Below are positions 32,508 through 40,329 of a stretch of 61,381 nt of DNA, one piece after another (the stretch's first letter is position 1; each line of letters begins with the position of its first letter). The notes beneath the pieces are model-generated. The model was not told the origin of the DNA. It saw nothing but the letters and a program-made list of their open reading frames with translations, and did no database searches. Both the position numbers and the translations under genes were made by a program. This DNA is from Thermoleophilia bacterium. Lineage in GTDB: Bacteria; Actinomycetota; Thermoleophilia; Gaiellales; Gaiellaceae. The stretch lies in contig JAICSH010000008.1 in NCBI GenBank assembly GCA_025936995.1, positions 1 to 61,381 on the forward strand. The letters run 5' to 3'.

Positions 32508-34526
32508 CTACGCCCGGACGCGCATGCGCTCGACGCCGAGCTCCTTCGCGAGCGACTTGGCGCGCGCGGCCATCGAGTGCCGCAGCTCGTCGGGCTCGAG
32601 GAGGACGGCTTCGCCTCGCATGGAGAGCACCTCGCTCTCGAGCCACTCGTCGCTCCCGACCGGCATCTCCTTCACCGCACCCCCGTCGGCCAGCGGCCGC
32701 GCGCCTCGCTCGATAGCCCAGCGCGCGATCTCCGCGCCATAGAGGAGCTTGGCGGTGCGGGCGTCGCGGAGGCGCGTCGGCTCGAATCCCTCTCGCGCCT
32801 CGAAGCGCTCCCGCGTCAGCTTCGCGCTTCGCATGCGGTCGAGCCGGAACGACCTTGCTCCGTCGCTCGTCCGGTCCCAGGTGTGGACGTACCAGTTCGG
32901 CAGCTGTCGCTCGAGCGAGTACGGCTCGACGAGGCGGGTCGAGGGCTTCGCGTCGGCTTCCTTCTGGTACTCGATCTCCACGAGCCGCCGCTCGCGCATG
33001 CCGCGGGCGAGCCGGGACACGAGGTCGACCTCCTCGATCGCCGCGTGTGGCTCGGGCGTGCGCGCCAGCTCGAACTGGCCGAAGGTCTCCTCGAGCTTCT
33101 TGCGCACGCGGGAAAGAGGCGTGTGCGCATCGGCGGCGATCATCGGCCCGACGTACTCGAGCGCGAGCCGGATCGCGCGCGCCTCGAGCGGCGTCAGCCG
33201 CGGCGCGGCGCGGAACGTGTCGCCCCACAGCTCCTTGTCGACGTGCACCGATCCGTTCTGCAGCTCGGCGTAGACCGTGTAGCAGCCGCCGCCGAAGTTG
33301 ACGAGGTTGAGCAGTGACAGGTGCTCCTCGAGCTCCTCTGCGGGGATCGACGGGAAGCGCTCGAGCAGCTCGGACGCCGGGATCTCCGCTTCCCGTTCCT
33401 CGCCGCACGCAGCGAGGAGATACGCGAGCAGCGCCTGCAGCACGGCGAACCGCTCGGGCGCGACGGGACCGGCGGGGCGCTCGGCACCCCCGTCGGCGAT
33501 CGCTGCGGGGGTCTCGCGCGCCGGCTTCGGCGACTCGCCCTCGTGGCGCTCGCGCACGCGACGCAGCGCGGTCGCGATGTCCCGCTTCAGCTCCGGCGGC
33601 TCGAGCGGCACCGCGCGGCCGTTCTGTCGCAGCACCCACGACGAAAGCTGGGGGATGGAGGAGTAGTCCGTGACGAAGACGCCGTCCTCGAGCCGTCCCG
33701 TCGCGCCGTAGGCGCGCTTCACCCACCAGGCCGTGTCGCCGCGCACCTCGATCCGCGCCGTGCCCACGCTGTCGCCGATCTGCCACGGCGGCCTGCCGCG
33801 GTAGAGCTCGACGTCGAAGTCGGTCGGGGCGCGGAAGTCCCGCTCCCGGCGCGTCGCGAACTTGATGTCCCCCCGGATCCGCGAAACCCGGAATGTGCGG
33901 ATCTCGTCGCGGTCGAGGTCGTGCCCGACGACGTACCAGAGCCCGTTGTCGTGCAGGAGCGCGTACGGGTTGAGCGCTCGCTCGCTCGTCTCGTCGCGGG
34001 AGATCGACCAGTACTCGAAGCGCACGGTGCGCTGCTTGGAGATCGCGTTCTCGAGCTTCGCCAGGCGGCCGGGCGTCTCCGGCGAGTAGTCGGGGTCGAG
34101 CACCTCGACGCGGCTCGCCGTCTCGGTCCGAGCCTCGACGAAGCCGGGCCGCCCGAGCGCGAGGTTCTGGAGGGCGAGCCGCAGCGGCTCCGCGTAGGCG
34201 AACTTCCCCTCGAGGAGGTAGAACGCCGTCTGGAGCGCGGCGAGCTCCTCGTCCTCGAGCTCGAGCTGGGGGAGGAAGTACTGCTCCGAGCGGAGCGTGT
34301 ACAGCTCCTCGCCGGTGAACTCGTCGCGCTGCGACTGCAGCGGAACGCCGAGCGAGAGCAGCTCGGCCCGGTCAGAGTAGAAGCGCCGAGCGAACGCCTC
34401 GTCCGACATCTCGGAGTAGCCCTCGACGTTGGACTTGACATCGCGAGCGGTGAGCGCCCGGCGCTCCGCCATCAGAAACGCGACGAGCGAGAGCTGCCGG
34501 ATCAGCTTGTCCGTGTCGTGCGACAT
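32508..34526 (-). CDS. Tandem WYL-domain transcriptional regulator (PafB-PafC fusion type)
   Basis: A 672-residue fusion of two WYL regulators in tandem. First half: an N-terminal HTH-like region (residues ~1-70), then a WYL domain with LWYVVGHDLDRDEIRTFRVSRI near 195-216. Second half from about 350: a second HTH-type segment and a WYL domain around LPNWYVHTWDRTSDGARSFRLDRM near 560-583. This matches fused PafB and PafC, a DNA-damage-responsive activator pair in mycobacteria. No proteasome or pup genes are nearby, so it is decoupled from that locus. WYL domains are thought to bind nucleic-acid ligands. Confidence 0.88.
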   Translation of the reverse strand: MSHDTDKLIRQLSLVAFLMAERRALTARDVKSNVEGYSEMSDEAFARRFYSDRAELLSLGVPLQSQRDEFTGEELYTLRSEQYFLPQLELEDEELAALQTAFYLLEGKFAYAEPLRLALQNLALGRPGFVEARTETASRVEVLDPDYSPETPGRLAKLENAISKQRTVRFEYWSISRDETSERALNPYALLHDNGLWYVVGHDLDRDEIRTFRVSRIRGDIKFATRRERDFRAPTDFDVELYRGRPPWQIGDSVGTARIEVRGDTAWWVKRAYGATGRLEDGVFVTDYSSIPQLSSWVLRQNGRAVPLEPPELKRDIATALRRVRERHEGESPKPARETPAAIADGGAERPAGPVAPERFAVLQALLAYLLAACGEEREAEIPASELLERFPSIPAEELEEHLSLLNLVNFGGGCYTVYAELQNGSVHVDKELWGDTFRAAPRLTPLEARAIRLALEYVGPMIAADAHTPLSRVRKKLEETFGQFELARTPEPHAAIEEVDLVSRLARGMRERRLVEIEYQKEADAKPSTRLVEPYSLERQLPNWYVHTWDRTSDGARSFRLDRMRSAKLTRERFEAREGFEPTRLRDARTAKLLYGAEIARWAIERGARPLADGGAVKEMPVGSDEWLESEVLSMRGEAVLLEPDELRHSMAARAKSLAKELGVERMRVRA

Positions 34527-34566
34527 CCGCGCCGGACACTACAGCCGTATGGCTGTGGATCGCACC

Positions 34567-34575
34567 TGTGGATAA
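34567..34575 (-). promoter_or_regulatory. Perfect DnaA box upstream of the WYL regulator
   Basis: TGTGGATAA on the plus strand, i.e. the consensus DnaA box TTATCCACA on the minus strand, 41 nt before the tandem WYL gene start. A related half-site TGTGGAT lies at 34554-34560. No dnaA, dnaN or AT-rich unwinding region is near, so this is not an origin; a regulatory role is possible, or chance. Confidence 0.4.
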
Positions 34576-34601
34576 CCATGGAAGTCGCCGACTTCATGGT
34601 T
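34574..34601. repeat. Inverted repeat upstream of the WYL regulator
   Basis: AACCATGGAAGTCG (34574-34587) facing CGACTTCATGGTT (34589-34601), complementary with one bulged G. As a hairpin it has about ten base pairs around a TCGCCGA loop; as DNA it is a near-palindromic operator-like site just upstream of the tandem WYL gene. Confidence 0.45.
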
Positions 34602-34757
34602 GTTAGAGGTGCTTCGCGCAGCCGAGGGCGGCTTCGGCTGCGCTCCGCGCTGGAAAGGCCGGCTCGCTTCTTCTCGGGTCGGCACAACTCGTTCGTGAGC
34701 GGCCGCGCGCGGCCCTGCGGGCCGGGACCGGCAGCGCTCGCGTCGGCGCAGCCGCCG

Positions 34758-35207
34758 TCAGGCCGCAGCGCGAGTCTCGAGGTGCTGGTGTGACGGGCAG
34801 TAGTCGCGCTCCGGCAGAGGCGTCCGCTGGCACGGCTTGCCCTTGCGCGTCGTCGCCCGACAGCGGGCCACGCCGCCGTCGAGCAGCCCGGACTCGATCT
34901 GCTCCTCGATGAAGTCGACCGCGGCCTTCACGCCCTGCTGCACCGCCCACGCGACCTGGGCCTGCGCGGTGATCGGGAAGTGGCGCCGGACGTCCTGGAA
35001 CAGCGCCCGCTCGGGCTTCGCGAAGTAGAGAGGATCAGACGCGAGGCGTTCCATCGTCTGCTCGCACGCCATGAGCACGGCGCGGCGCGACTCCAGCTGC
35101 GTCTCCCGGTCGGCGTACGGGTCGATCATGTCCTTTACGGACCGGTAAATGGCCCGTGAGTATTGATACATGCACTGCTGCAGCTGGGCGGTTCTCTCTT
35201 CGATCAC
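34758..35207 (-). CDS. Small protein with C-terminal CCCH zinc-binding-like motif
   Basis: A 149-residue protein with a GTG start. Residues 1-110 are helical and charged, without membrane segments. Residues 116-140 hold RCRATTRKGKPCQRTPLP and YCPSH, giving Cys 116, Cys 126, Cys 137 and His 140, a compact zinc-knuckle pattern seen at the ends of various actinobacterial proteins. Nucleic-acid or protein binding is possible. Monocistronic, with a candidate sigma-70 promoter at 35291-35319. Function unknown. Confidence 0.65.
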   Translation of the reverse strand: MIEERTAQLQQCMYQYSRAIYRSVKDMIDPYADRETQLESRRAVLMACEQTMERLASDPLYFAKPERALFQDVRRHFPITAQAQVAWAVQQGVKAAVDFIEEQIESGLLDGGVARCRATTRKGKPCQRTPLPERDYCPSHQHLETRAAA

Positions 35208-35290
35208 TGGTGTCTACATCTCCTCTTACAGACCCGGAAGGCCTTGTCCGAAGCCGGTTCCCGGCCGTCTCCCCTCAGGCCGTGACCTCG

Positions 35291-35319
35291 ATCCTACATC
35301 GTACCTAGGGGTGTTACAA
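35291..35319 (-). promoter_or_regulatory. Candidate sigma-70 promoter for the zinc-knuckle protein gene
   Basis: Read on the minus strand: -35 TTGTAA (35314-35319), 17-nt spacer, -10 TAGGAT (35291-35296). The predicted start near 35284 leaves a ~77-nt leader before the GTG at 35207. Four of six matches at each element; AT content here is unusually high for the window. Confidence 0.45.
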
Positions 35320-35357
35320 AGTCGCCGGATTCGTTGTCCTGTGAGCAAACGGTAGGC

Positions 35358-35531
35358 TCAGGCGCGGTGGCGGTCCACGGCGTCGTCCCGGCCGACCGCG
35401 CGACGGCCGAAACCGGCGAGCCAGAGGATCGCCAGTAGGAGCCCGACGATCCCGACCGGGATGCCGACCCACGGGACGATGAAGAGGAACATGATCCCGA
35501 CGAGGATGAACGCGATCGCTACGCCGATCAT
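35358..35531 (-). CDS. Small two-helix membrane protein
   Basis: A 57-residue protein, ATG at 35529-35531, TGA at 35358-35360. Two strongly hydrophobic helices (residues ~3-19 and 21-40) with a WVGIPVG turn, then a basic tail (FGRRAVGRDDAVDRHRA). A GGGGAC motif lies about ten bases upstream of the ATG. Downstream of the aldehyde dehydrogenase on the same strand. No family assigned. Confidence 0.6.
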   Translation of the reverse strand: MIGVAIAFILVGIMFLFIVPWVGIPVGIVGLLLAILWLAGFGRRAVGRDDAVDRHRA

Positions 35532-35576
35532 GTGGCTCGCGTCCCCGTCCTTCCGAAACGGGAAACGTCCGCCGCG

Positions 35577-37001
35577 TCAGGCCTGGAGGACGACGAGCCG
35601 CTCCTCGGTCATCTCGCGGATCGTGTAGGCCGGGCCTTCCTTCGTGTTGCCCGAGCCCTTGATTCCTCCGTAGGGCATCTGGTCGGCCCGGAAGGTCGGC
35701 GCTTCGTTGACCGTGACGCCGCCGAACTCGAGCGCCTCGGCCGCTGCGAGCGCCGTGGAGATCGAGGCTGTGAAGATCCCCGCCTGCAGCCCGAACTCCG
35801 TCGCGTTCGCCCGCTCGTACGCCTCGGGGAGCGAGTCGACCGCATTGACGACGCACACCGGGCCGAAGACCTCGTCGCAGACGACCCGCGCGGTCTCCGG
35901 AGCCTCCCCGAGCACGATCGGCCCGAGGGGATCGGCGCCGGCCGAGCCGGCCAGCAGCGTCGCGCCTGCAGCCTCGGCTTCCTCGACCCACGACGCGACG
36001 CGCGTGCGCGAGTCCTCGTCGATCACCGGCCCGACGTCGGTCGCGTCATCCGCCGGGTCGCCGACGACGAGCGCCTCGACCTTGCGGAGGAAGCGCTCGA
36101 GGAAGCCGTCGAGGGCGGGCCGCTCGACGTAGATCCGCTGGACGGAGATGCAGCTCTGGCCGGCGAAGGAGAAGGCGTTCGCGGCGAGCTTCGACGCCGC
36201 GAGGTCGAGGTCGGCGTCCGCCGCCACCACGACCGGAGTCGAGTTGCCGAGCTCGAGCCGGACGCGCTTCTTCGCCGCCCGCTCGGCGATTCCCCAACCG
36301 ACGCCGCTCGAGCCGGTGAAGGTGATCATCCGGACGCGCTCGTCCTCGACGAGGACGTCGCCGATCTCGCCGGACGGTCCGACGAGGACGTTGAGCCACC
36401 CCGCGGGGAGTCCCGCTTCCTGCTCGAGCTCGGCGAGCAGGAGCGCCGAGAGCGGTGTCTGGCTCGCCGGCTTGAGCACGACCGGGCAGCCGGCTGCGAG
36501 CGCCGGAGCGAGCTTGTGCGCAACGAGGTTGCACGGGAAGTTGAACGGCGAGATGGCGCCGACGACGCCGATCGGTCGCCGCAGCGTGAACGCGATCTTC
36601 CCCTCACCGGCCTCGGACGCGGCCATCGGCACGACGTCTCCGGCGAGTTTCCGCGCTTCGACCGCCGCGAACGTGTAGGTCGACACGGCGCGCGAGGCCT
36701 CGACGCGCGCGGTGCGGATCGGCTTCCCCGCCTCGGCAGAGATCGTTCGCGCCATGTCCTCGTGCCGCTCGCGCAGGAGATCCGCGACGCGGTCGAGGAT
36801 GGCCGCCCGCTCGTGCGCGGGCAGCGGCGAGTCGAGCACCCGCGCTGCCGCGTCGACCGCTTGACGGGCCTCGCCTGCGCCTGCCTTCGCGACCCTACCG
36901 ACGACGTCGCCGGAGTACGGCGAGCGGACGTCGACCGAGTCGCCGGTCTCGATCCAGGCTCCGTCCAGAAGGAGCTTGTGCACGTCTGTGGTCGTCGCCA
37001 T
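35577..37001 (-). CDS. Aldehyde dehydrogenase family protein
   Basis: A 474-residue NAD(P)-dependent aldehyde dehydrogenase. Catalytic Cys is C284 (FAGQSCISVQR), general-base Glu is E250 (LELGNSTP), and N154 in SPFNFP stabilises the oxyanion; PVVLKPAS near 173-180 is the cofactor segment. The SPFNFPCNLVAHK and FAGQSCISVQRIYV blocks are close to the lactaldehyde/non-phosphorylating GAPDH-like branch; substrate not certain. Divergent from the MBL-fold gene with 11 nt between starts. Confidence 0.92.
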   Translation of the reverse strand: MATTTDVHKLLLDGAWIETGDSVDVRSPYSGDVVGRVAKAGAGEARQAVDAAARVLDSPLPAHERAAILDRVADLLRERHEDMARTISAEAGKPIRTARVEASRAVSTYTFAAVEARKLAGDVVPMAASEAGEGKIAFTLRRPIGVVGAISPFNFPCNLVAHKLAPALAAGCPVVLKPASQTPLSALLLAELEQEAGLPAGWLNVLVGPSGEIGDVLVEDERVRMITFTGSSGVGWGIAERAAKKRVRLELGNSTPVVVAADADLDLAASKLAANAFSFAGQSCISVQRIYVERPALDGFLERFLRKVEALVVGDPADDATDVGPVIDEDSRTRVASWVEEAEAAGATLLAGSAGADPLGPIVLGEAPETARVVCDEVFGPVCVVNAVDSLPEAYERANATEFGLQAGIFTASISTALAAAEALEFGGVTVNEAPTFRADQMPYGGIKGSGNTKEGPAYTIREMTEERLVVLQA

Positions 37002-37012
37002 ATGCTCGCCTC

Positions 37013-37627
37013 GTGCTCAGCCGTGACCATATCGGTCGGTACGTGACGAGCGAAGTCGTCGTCGACGGCGAGCGCTGGCCCGGCTTCTCCGACACGATCG
37101 ACCATCGGGAAGGACTCGTCCTCGTCGACACGGGGATGATCGACTCGACGCCGGAGCTCGACGAGCAATGGCACCCGACTCCGCATCCGCTGCCGGAGGA
37201 GGTCGTCCGCCGCGTCGCGGTCGTCGTCAACACGCACCTGCACTTCGACCACTGCGGCGGCAACCGGCTCTTCCCCGGCATCCCGATCCACGTGCAACGG
37301 CGCGAGCTCGCCGATGCGCGCACGCAGGACGACTACACGGTGCGCGAGTGGGTCGACTTTCCCGGTGCGACGTACGTCGAGCACGACGGGGAGGCGGAGA
37401 TCCTGCCGGGCGTGCGGCTCCTACCGGCTCCCGGCCACAGCGCCGGGCACCAGATCGTCGTCGTGGACACCGACGAGGGCCCGGTCGTCCTCGGCGGCGA
37501 CGTCGGCTACTCCTTCGCGGAGGTGGGTCAGGGCGACACGCCGGGCAAGCGGCTCGTTCTCGAGCTCGCAGCGCCGACGTACCTTGGGCACGTCACCGAG
37601 CCGCGCGTGCCGCGCCGTCGCGACTAG
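37013..37627 (+). CDS. Metallo-beta-lactamase-fold hydrolase
   Basis: A 204-residue MBL-fold enzyme. The zinc motif NTHLHFDHCGGN (HxHxDH) is near 73-84, followed by APGHSAGHQIVVV (His) near 141-153, VVLGGDVGYSF (Asp) near 161-171 and a terminal LGHV. The N-terminal DGLVLVDTGM-like segment (EGLVLVDTGM) fits lactonase-like MBL proteins, though the N-terminus is short. GTG start immediately beside the divergent ALDH gene. Substrate unknown. Confidence 0.85.
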   Translation: MLSRDHIGRYVTSEVVVDGERWPGFSDTIDHREGLVLVDTGMIDSTPELDEQWHPTPHPLPEEVVRRVAVVVNTHLHFDHCGGNRLFPGIPIHVQRRELADARTQDDYTVREWVDFPGATYVEHDGEAEILPGVRLLPAPGHSAGHQIVVVDTDEGPVVLGGDVGYSFAEVGQGDTPGKRLVLELAAPTYLGHVTEPRVPRRRD

Positions 37628-37630
37628 CGG

Positions 37631-38038
37631 CTATTCGTCCGGGAGCCGCGCGGTGAGGGCGGCGAGGATCTTGTCCTGGATGGACGGCACGTCGCGCATG
37701 AGTGACTTGAAGGCGGACGCCGTAAGGACCAGGACGCGTGACGGCCCCCGCGTCCGCACGGTCGCCGTCCGCGGGCCGCCCCTGACGAGGGCGATCTCGC
37801 CGACGAAGTCGCCCGGGCCGAGCTCGTTGACGACGCGGCCCTTGCGGACGACGTCGGCCTCTCCCTCGACGAGGACGATGAACTCCCAGCCCGCTGCGCC
37901 CTCGCGCGTGAGGTTCCGGGCGGCCGGCAGGTCGAGCTCGTCCGCGACCGCGGCGATCTGCCCGAGCTCGTTCTTCGAGCAGCGCTCGAAGAGCGGGACA
38001 CGCTTGAGGAGCTCGATCTTGGCGTTCTTGCGCAGCAT
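37631..38038 (-). CDS. Cyclic nucleotide-binding domain protein
   Basis: A 135-residue single CNMP domain (an upstream in-frame ATG at 38062 would give 143). Seen are ELLKRVPLFERCSKNEL at the N-terminus, EGAAGWEFIVLVEGEADVVRKG (landmark) and the phosphate-binding cassette GDFVGEIALVRGGPRTATV, containing the GE and RTA elements for cyclic nucleotide binding. No DNA-binding or catalytic domain is attached. Its upstream ATG shares the CATG with the divergent thiolase start. Confidence 0.88.
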   Translation of the reverse strand: MLRKNAKIELLKRVPLFERCSKNELGQIAAVADELDLPAARNLTREGAAGWEFIVLVEGEADVVRKGRVVNELGPGDFVGEIALVRGGPRTATVRTRGPSRVLVLTASAFKSLMRDVPSIQDKILAALTARLPDE

Positions 38039-38060
38039 CGACAGCGATACAGTCTGTTGC

Positions 38061-39266
38061 ATGGCCCAATCCGGTGCAACAGCAAGGACCGGGGCACTGA
38101 TCGTCGACGCCGTCCGCAGCCCGATCGGGAGGAAGAACGGGACGCTCTCGCACATCAGGGGGGACGAGGTCTCGGCGCAGGTCGTGAACACCCTCATCGG
38201 GCGGAACGGCGTCGATCCCGGCGAGGTCGAGGACGTGCAGTGGGGCTGCGTCTCGCAGGTCGACGAGCAGGCGTGGAACATCGGGCGAAACGTGGCGCTG
38301 ACCGCTGGGTGGCCGGTCTCCGTCGCCGGCACGACCGTCGACCGCCAGTGCGGCTCCTCGATGCAGACGAACTTCAACGCGGCGGCAGCCGTCTGGTCGG
38401 GGCAGCTCGACCTCGTCGTCTCGGGCGGCGTCGAGATGATGTCGCGCGTCCCGATGGGCTCGAACCACGGCTCGATGTCCCCGCTCGTGTGGGAGCGGCA
38501 CGAGATCGTGATGCAGGGGATCTCGGCCGAGGAGATTGCAAAGCAGTGGGGGCAGACGCGGGAGGAGCTCGACCGGATCAGCTTCGAGTCGCACATGCGC
38601 GCGGCGCGCGCGATCGACGAGGGCCGCTTCGAGCGTGAGATCGTGCCGATCGAGCTCGACGTGCCCGAGCCGGACGAGTCCGGCGGCGCCGCGACTGTCA
38701 CCCGTGTCCGCTTCGCCGTGGACGAGGCGGTGCGGCGCGAGACGACGCTCGAGAAGATGGCGTCGCTCCAGCCGGCGTTCATCCCGGACGGCGTCGTGAC
38801 CGCCGGGAACTCGTCCCAGATCGTCGACGGCTCCGCGGCTGTGCTCGTCGCCTCAGAGGCGAAGGCGTCGGAGCTCGGCCTCGAGCCGCGGGCGCGCTTC
38901 GTCTCGTTCGGAGTAGTCGGCGTCGACCCGCACCTGATGCTGCACGGGAACCCGGAGGCGTCGGCGAAGGCGCTCGCGAAGGCCGGCCTGACGTGGGACG
39001 ACATCGACGTGATCGAGGTGAACGAGGCGTTCGCGTCGGTGGTGGCGCAGTTCCTCGCCGACACGGGTCTGCAGGAGCGCTACGAGGCGGGCGACGTGAA
39101 CCCGAACGGCGGCGGCATCTCGCTCGGCCACCCGCTGGGTGCGACCGGAGCCCGGATCACGGCCACGCTGGTGTCCGAGCTTGAGCGCCGCAGCGCCCGC
39201 TACGGGCTGGCGACGATGTGCATCGGCTTCGGCCAGGCCATCGCGGCGGTCATCGAGCGGGTCTAG
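38061..39266 (+). CDS. Acetyl-CoA acetyltransferase / thiolase
   Basis: A 401-residue thiolase of fatty acid beta-oxidation or acetoacetyl-CoA synthesis. The acyl-accepting Cys is in DRQCGSSMQ near 97, the catalytic His in GGGISLGHPLGATGAR, and the second Cys in ATMCIGFGQAIA near the C-terminus. No Shine-Dalgarno precedes the ATG, and the preceding 20 nt hold a TACAGT-like element, so the message may be leaderless. Adjacent beta-lactamase-like gene starts 15 nt later. Confidence 0.94.
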   Translation: MAQSGATARTGALIVDAVRSPIGRKNGTLSHIRGDEVSAQVVNTLIGRNGVDPGEVEDVQWGCVSQVDEQAWNIGRNVALTAGWPVSVAGTTVDRQCGSSMQTNFNAAAAVWSGQLDLVVSGGVEMMSRVPMGSNHGSMSPLVWERHEIVMQGISAEEIAKQWGQTREELDRISFESHMRAARAIDEGRFEREIVPIELDVPEPDESGGAATVTRVRFAVDEAVRRETTLEKMASLQPAFIPDGVVTAGNSSQIVDGSAAVLVASEAKASELGLEPRARFVSFGVVGVDPHLMLHGNPEASAKALAKAGLTWDDIDVIEVNEAFASVVAQFLADTGLQERYEAGDVNPNGGGISLGHPLGATGARITATLVSELERRSARYGLATMCIGFGQAIAAVIERV

Positions 39267-39281
39267 CCGCCGGCGACAGGC

Positions 39282-40325
39282 GTGGCGGCACTCCAGGCCG
39301 AGCTAGAGGCCGTCGTGTCGGCCGGTGTTCCCGGGGCCGTCGTGGTCTCCACCGGACCCGGCGGCCGAGTCGAGGCAGCGGCCGGTCTCGCCGACGTCTC
39401 GACAGGCGGGCCGCTCACGGCCGGACACCGGTTCCGCATCGGCAGCGTCACGAAGATCTTCGTGGCCGCGCTCGTCCTCCAGCTCGTCGCCGACGGCACG
39501 CTCGACCTCGACGCGGTCGCGGAGCCGTTCCTCGAGGACGTCACGATCCGGCAGCTCCTGAATCACACGAGCGGGCTCGACGACTTCGACATCGACCACG
39601 CGACGTTCTGGGAGCCCTACCGCAAGGACCCCGACCATCGCTGGGAGCTCGAGGCCCGTGACGAGCTCCCGCTGGTCCTGGCGAAGCCGCGCCTGTTTTC
39701 GCCGGGCGAGGGATGGGCTTACCACGGGAGCAATTACCTCGCTCTGCGACTGGTCGTCGAGCAGGCGACCGGCGTGCCGCTCCGCGACGCGCTTCGGCGG
39801 CGCGTCTTCGAACCGCTCGGCCTGGAGAAGACCGATCTCGTCGAAGGACCGCTTGCCGGCGAGTGCGCCCACGGTTACCTCGCGCCGGACAACCCAATCC
39901 TCCCCGGCGGGCCGGGCCCGGTGGACGTCACGGGGATCGACGTCCCGTTCCATCGTGCAGGCGGCGGTGTCGTCTCGACCGCCGGCGACGTGGCGACGCT
40001 GCTCCGCGCGCTGCTCGGCGGCGACCTCCTCCCCGACCGGCTGCGCCGGGAGATGCTCGACGCCGTCGAGTCCGACTGGGAGGAGACCGACCGTTACGGG
40101 CTCGGCATCGGCGAGATAACGGCGCTGATGGGACGCCAGACCTCGACCTGCGGCGCCGCCTGGGGTCACCTCGGCTTCTCCCTCGGCTACGTCGCGATCG
40201 CGCTCTCGAGTGAGGACGGCGAGCGCCAGGTCGTGATCTGCGCGAACGGACACCCGCCCGAAGGTGACACGGACACGTTCCTGGACGCACTCGGGAGACT
40301 TGCCTGGGACTGCTACTGCACGTGA
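39282..40325 (+). CDS. Serine hydrolase, beta-lactamase class C/DD-peptidase family
   Basis: A 347-residue penicillin-recognising-fold hydrolase. The catalytic SxxK is SVTK at 55-58, the second motif is YHGSNY near 147, and the third is the HxG of WGHLGFSLGY near 290. No signal peptide is visible, so it appears cytoplasmic and is more likely an esterase or peptidase than a resistance beta-lactamase. GTG start 15 nt after the thiolase. Confidence 0.87.
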   Translation: MAALQAELEAVVSAGVPGAVVVSTGPGGRVEAAAGLADVSTGGPLTAGHRFRIGSVTKIFVAALVLQLVADGTLDLDAVAEPFLEDVTIRQLLNHTSGLDDFDIDHATFWEPYRKDPDHRWELEARDELPLVLAKPRLFSPGEGWAYHGSNYLALRLVVEQATGVPLRDALRRRVFEPLGLEKTDLVEGPLAGECAHGYLAPDNPILPGGPGPVDVTGIDVPFHRAGGGVVSTAGDVATLLRALLGGDLLPDRLRREMLDAVESDWEETDRYGLGIGEITALMGRQTSTCGAAWGHLGFSLGYVAIALSSEDGERQVVICANGHPPEGDTDTFLDALGRLAWDCYCT

Positions 40326-40329
40326 GGTC

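Noticed and set aside
31123-33786. 887-codon minus-strand open frame as one giant protein
   Set aside because: The part beyond 32469 is a shifted reading of the tandem WYL gene; only the C-terminal 448 codons match hydrolase-cyclase families.
32508-34526. Proteasome/pup locus suggested by the PafBC-like fusion
   Set aside because: No pup, prcAB, mpa or pafA genes in the flanking sequence; only the regulator is shared.
34540-34610. Replication origin suggested by the DnaA box
   Set aside because: Only one perfect box, no dnaA/dnaN neighbourhood, no AT-rich unwinding element.
39282-40325. Resistance beta-lactamase
   Set aside because: The SxxK fold is present, but there is no signal peptide and the gene sits in a metabolic neighbourhood, so a cytoplasmic esterase/peptidase is likelier.
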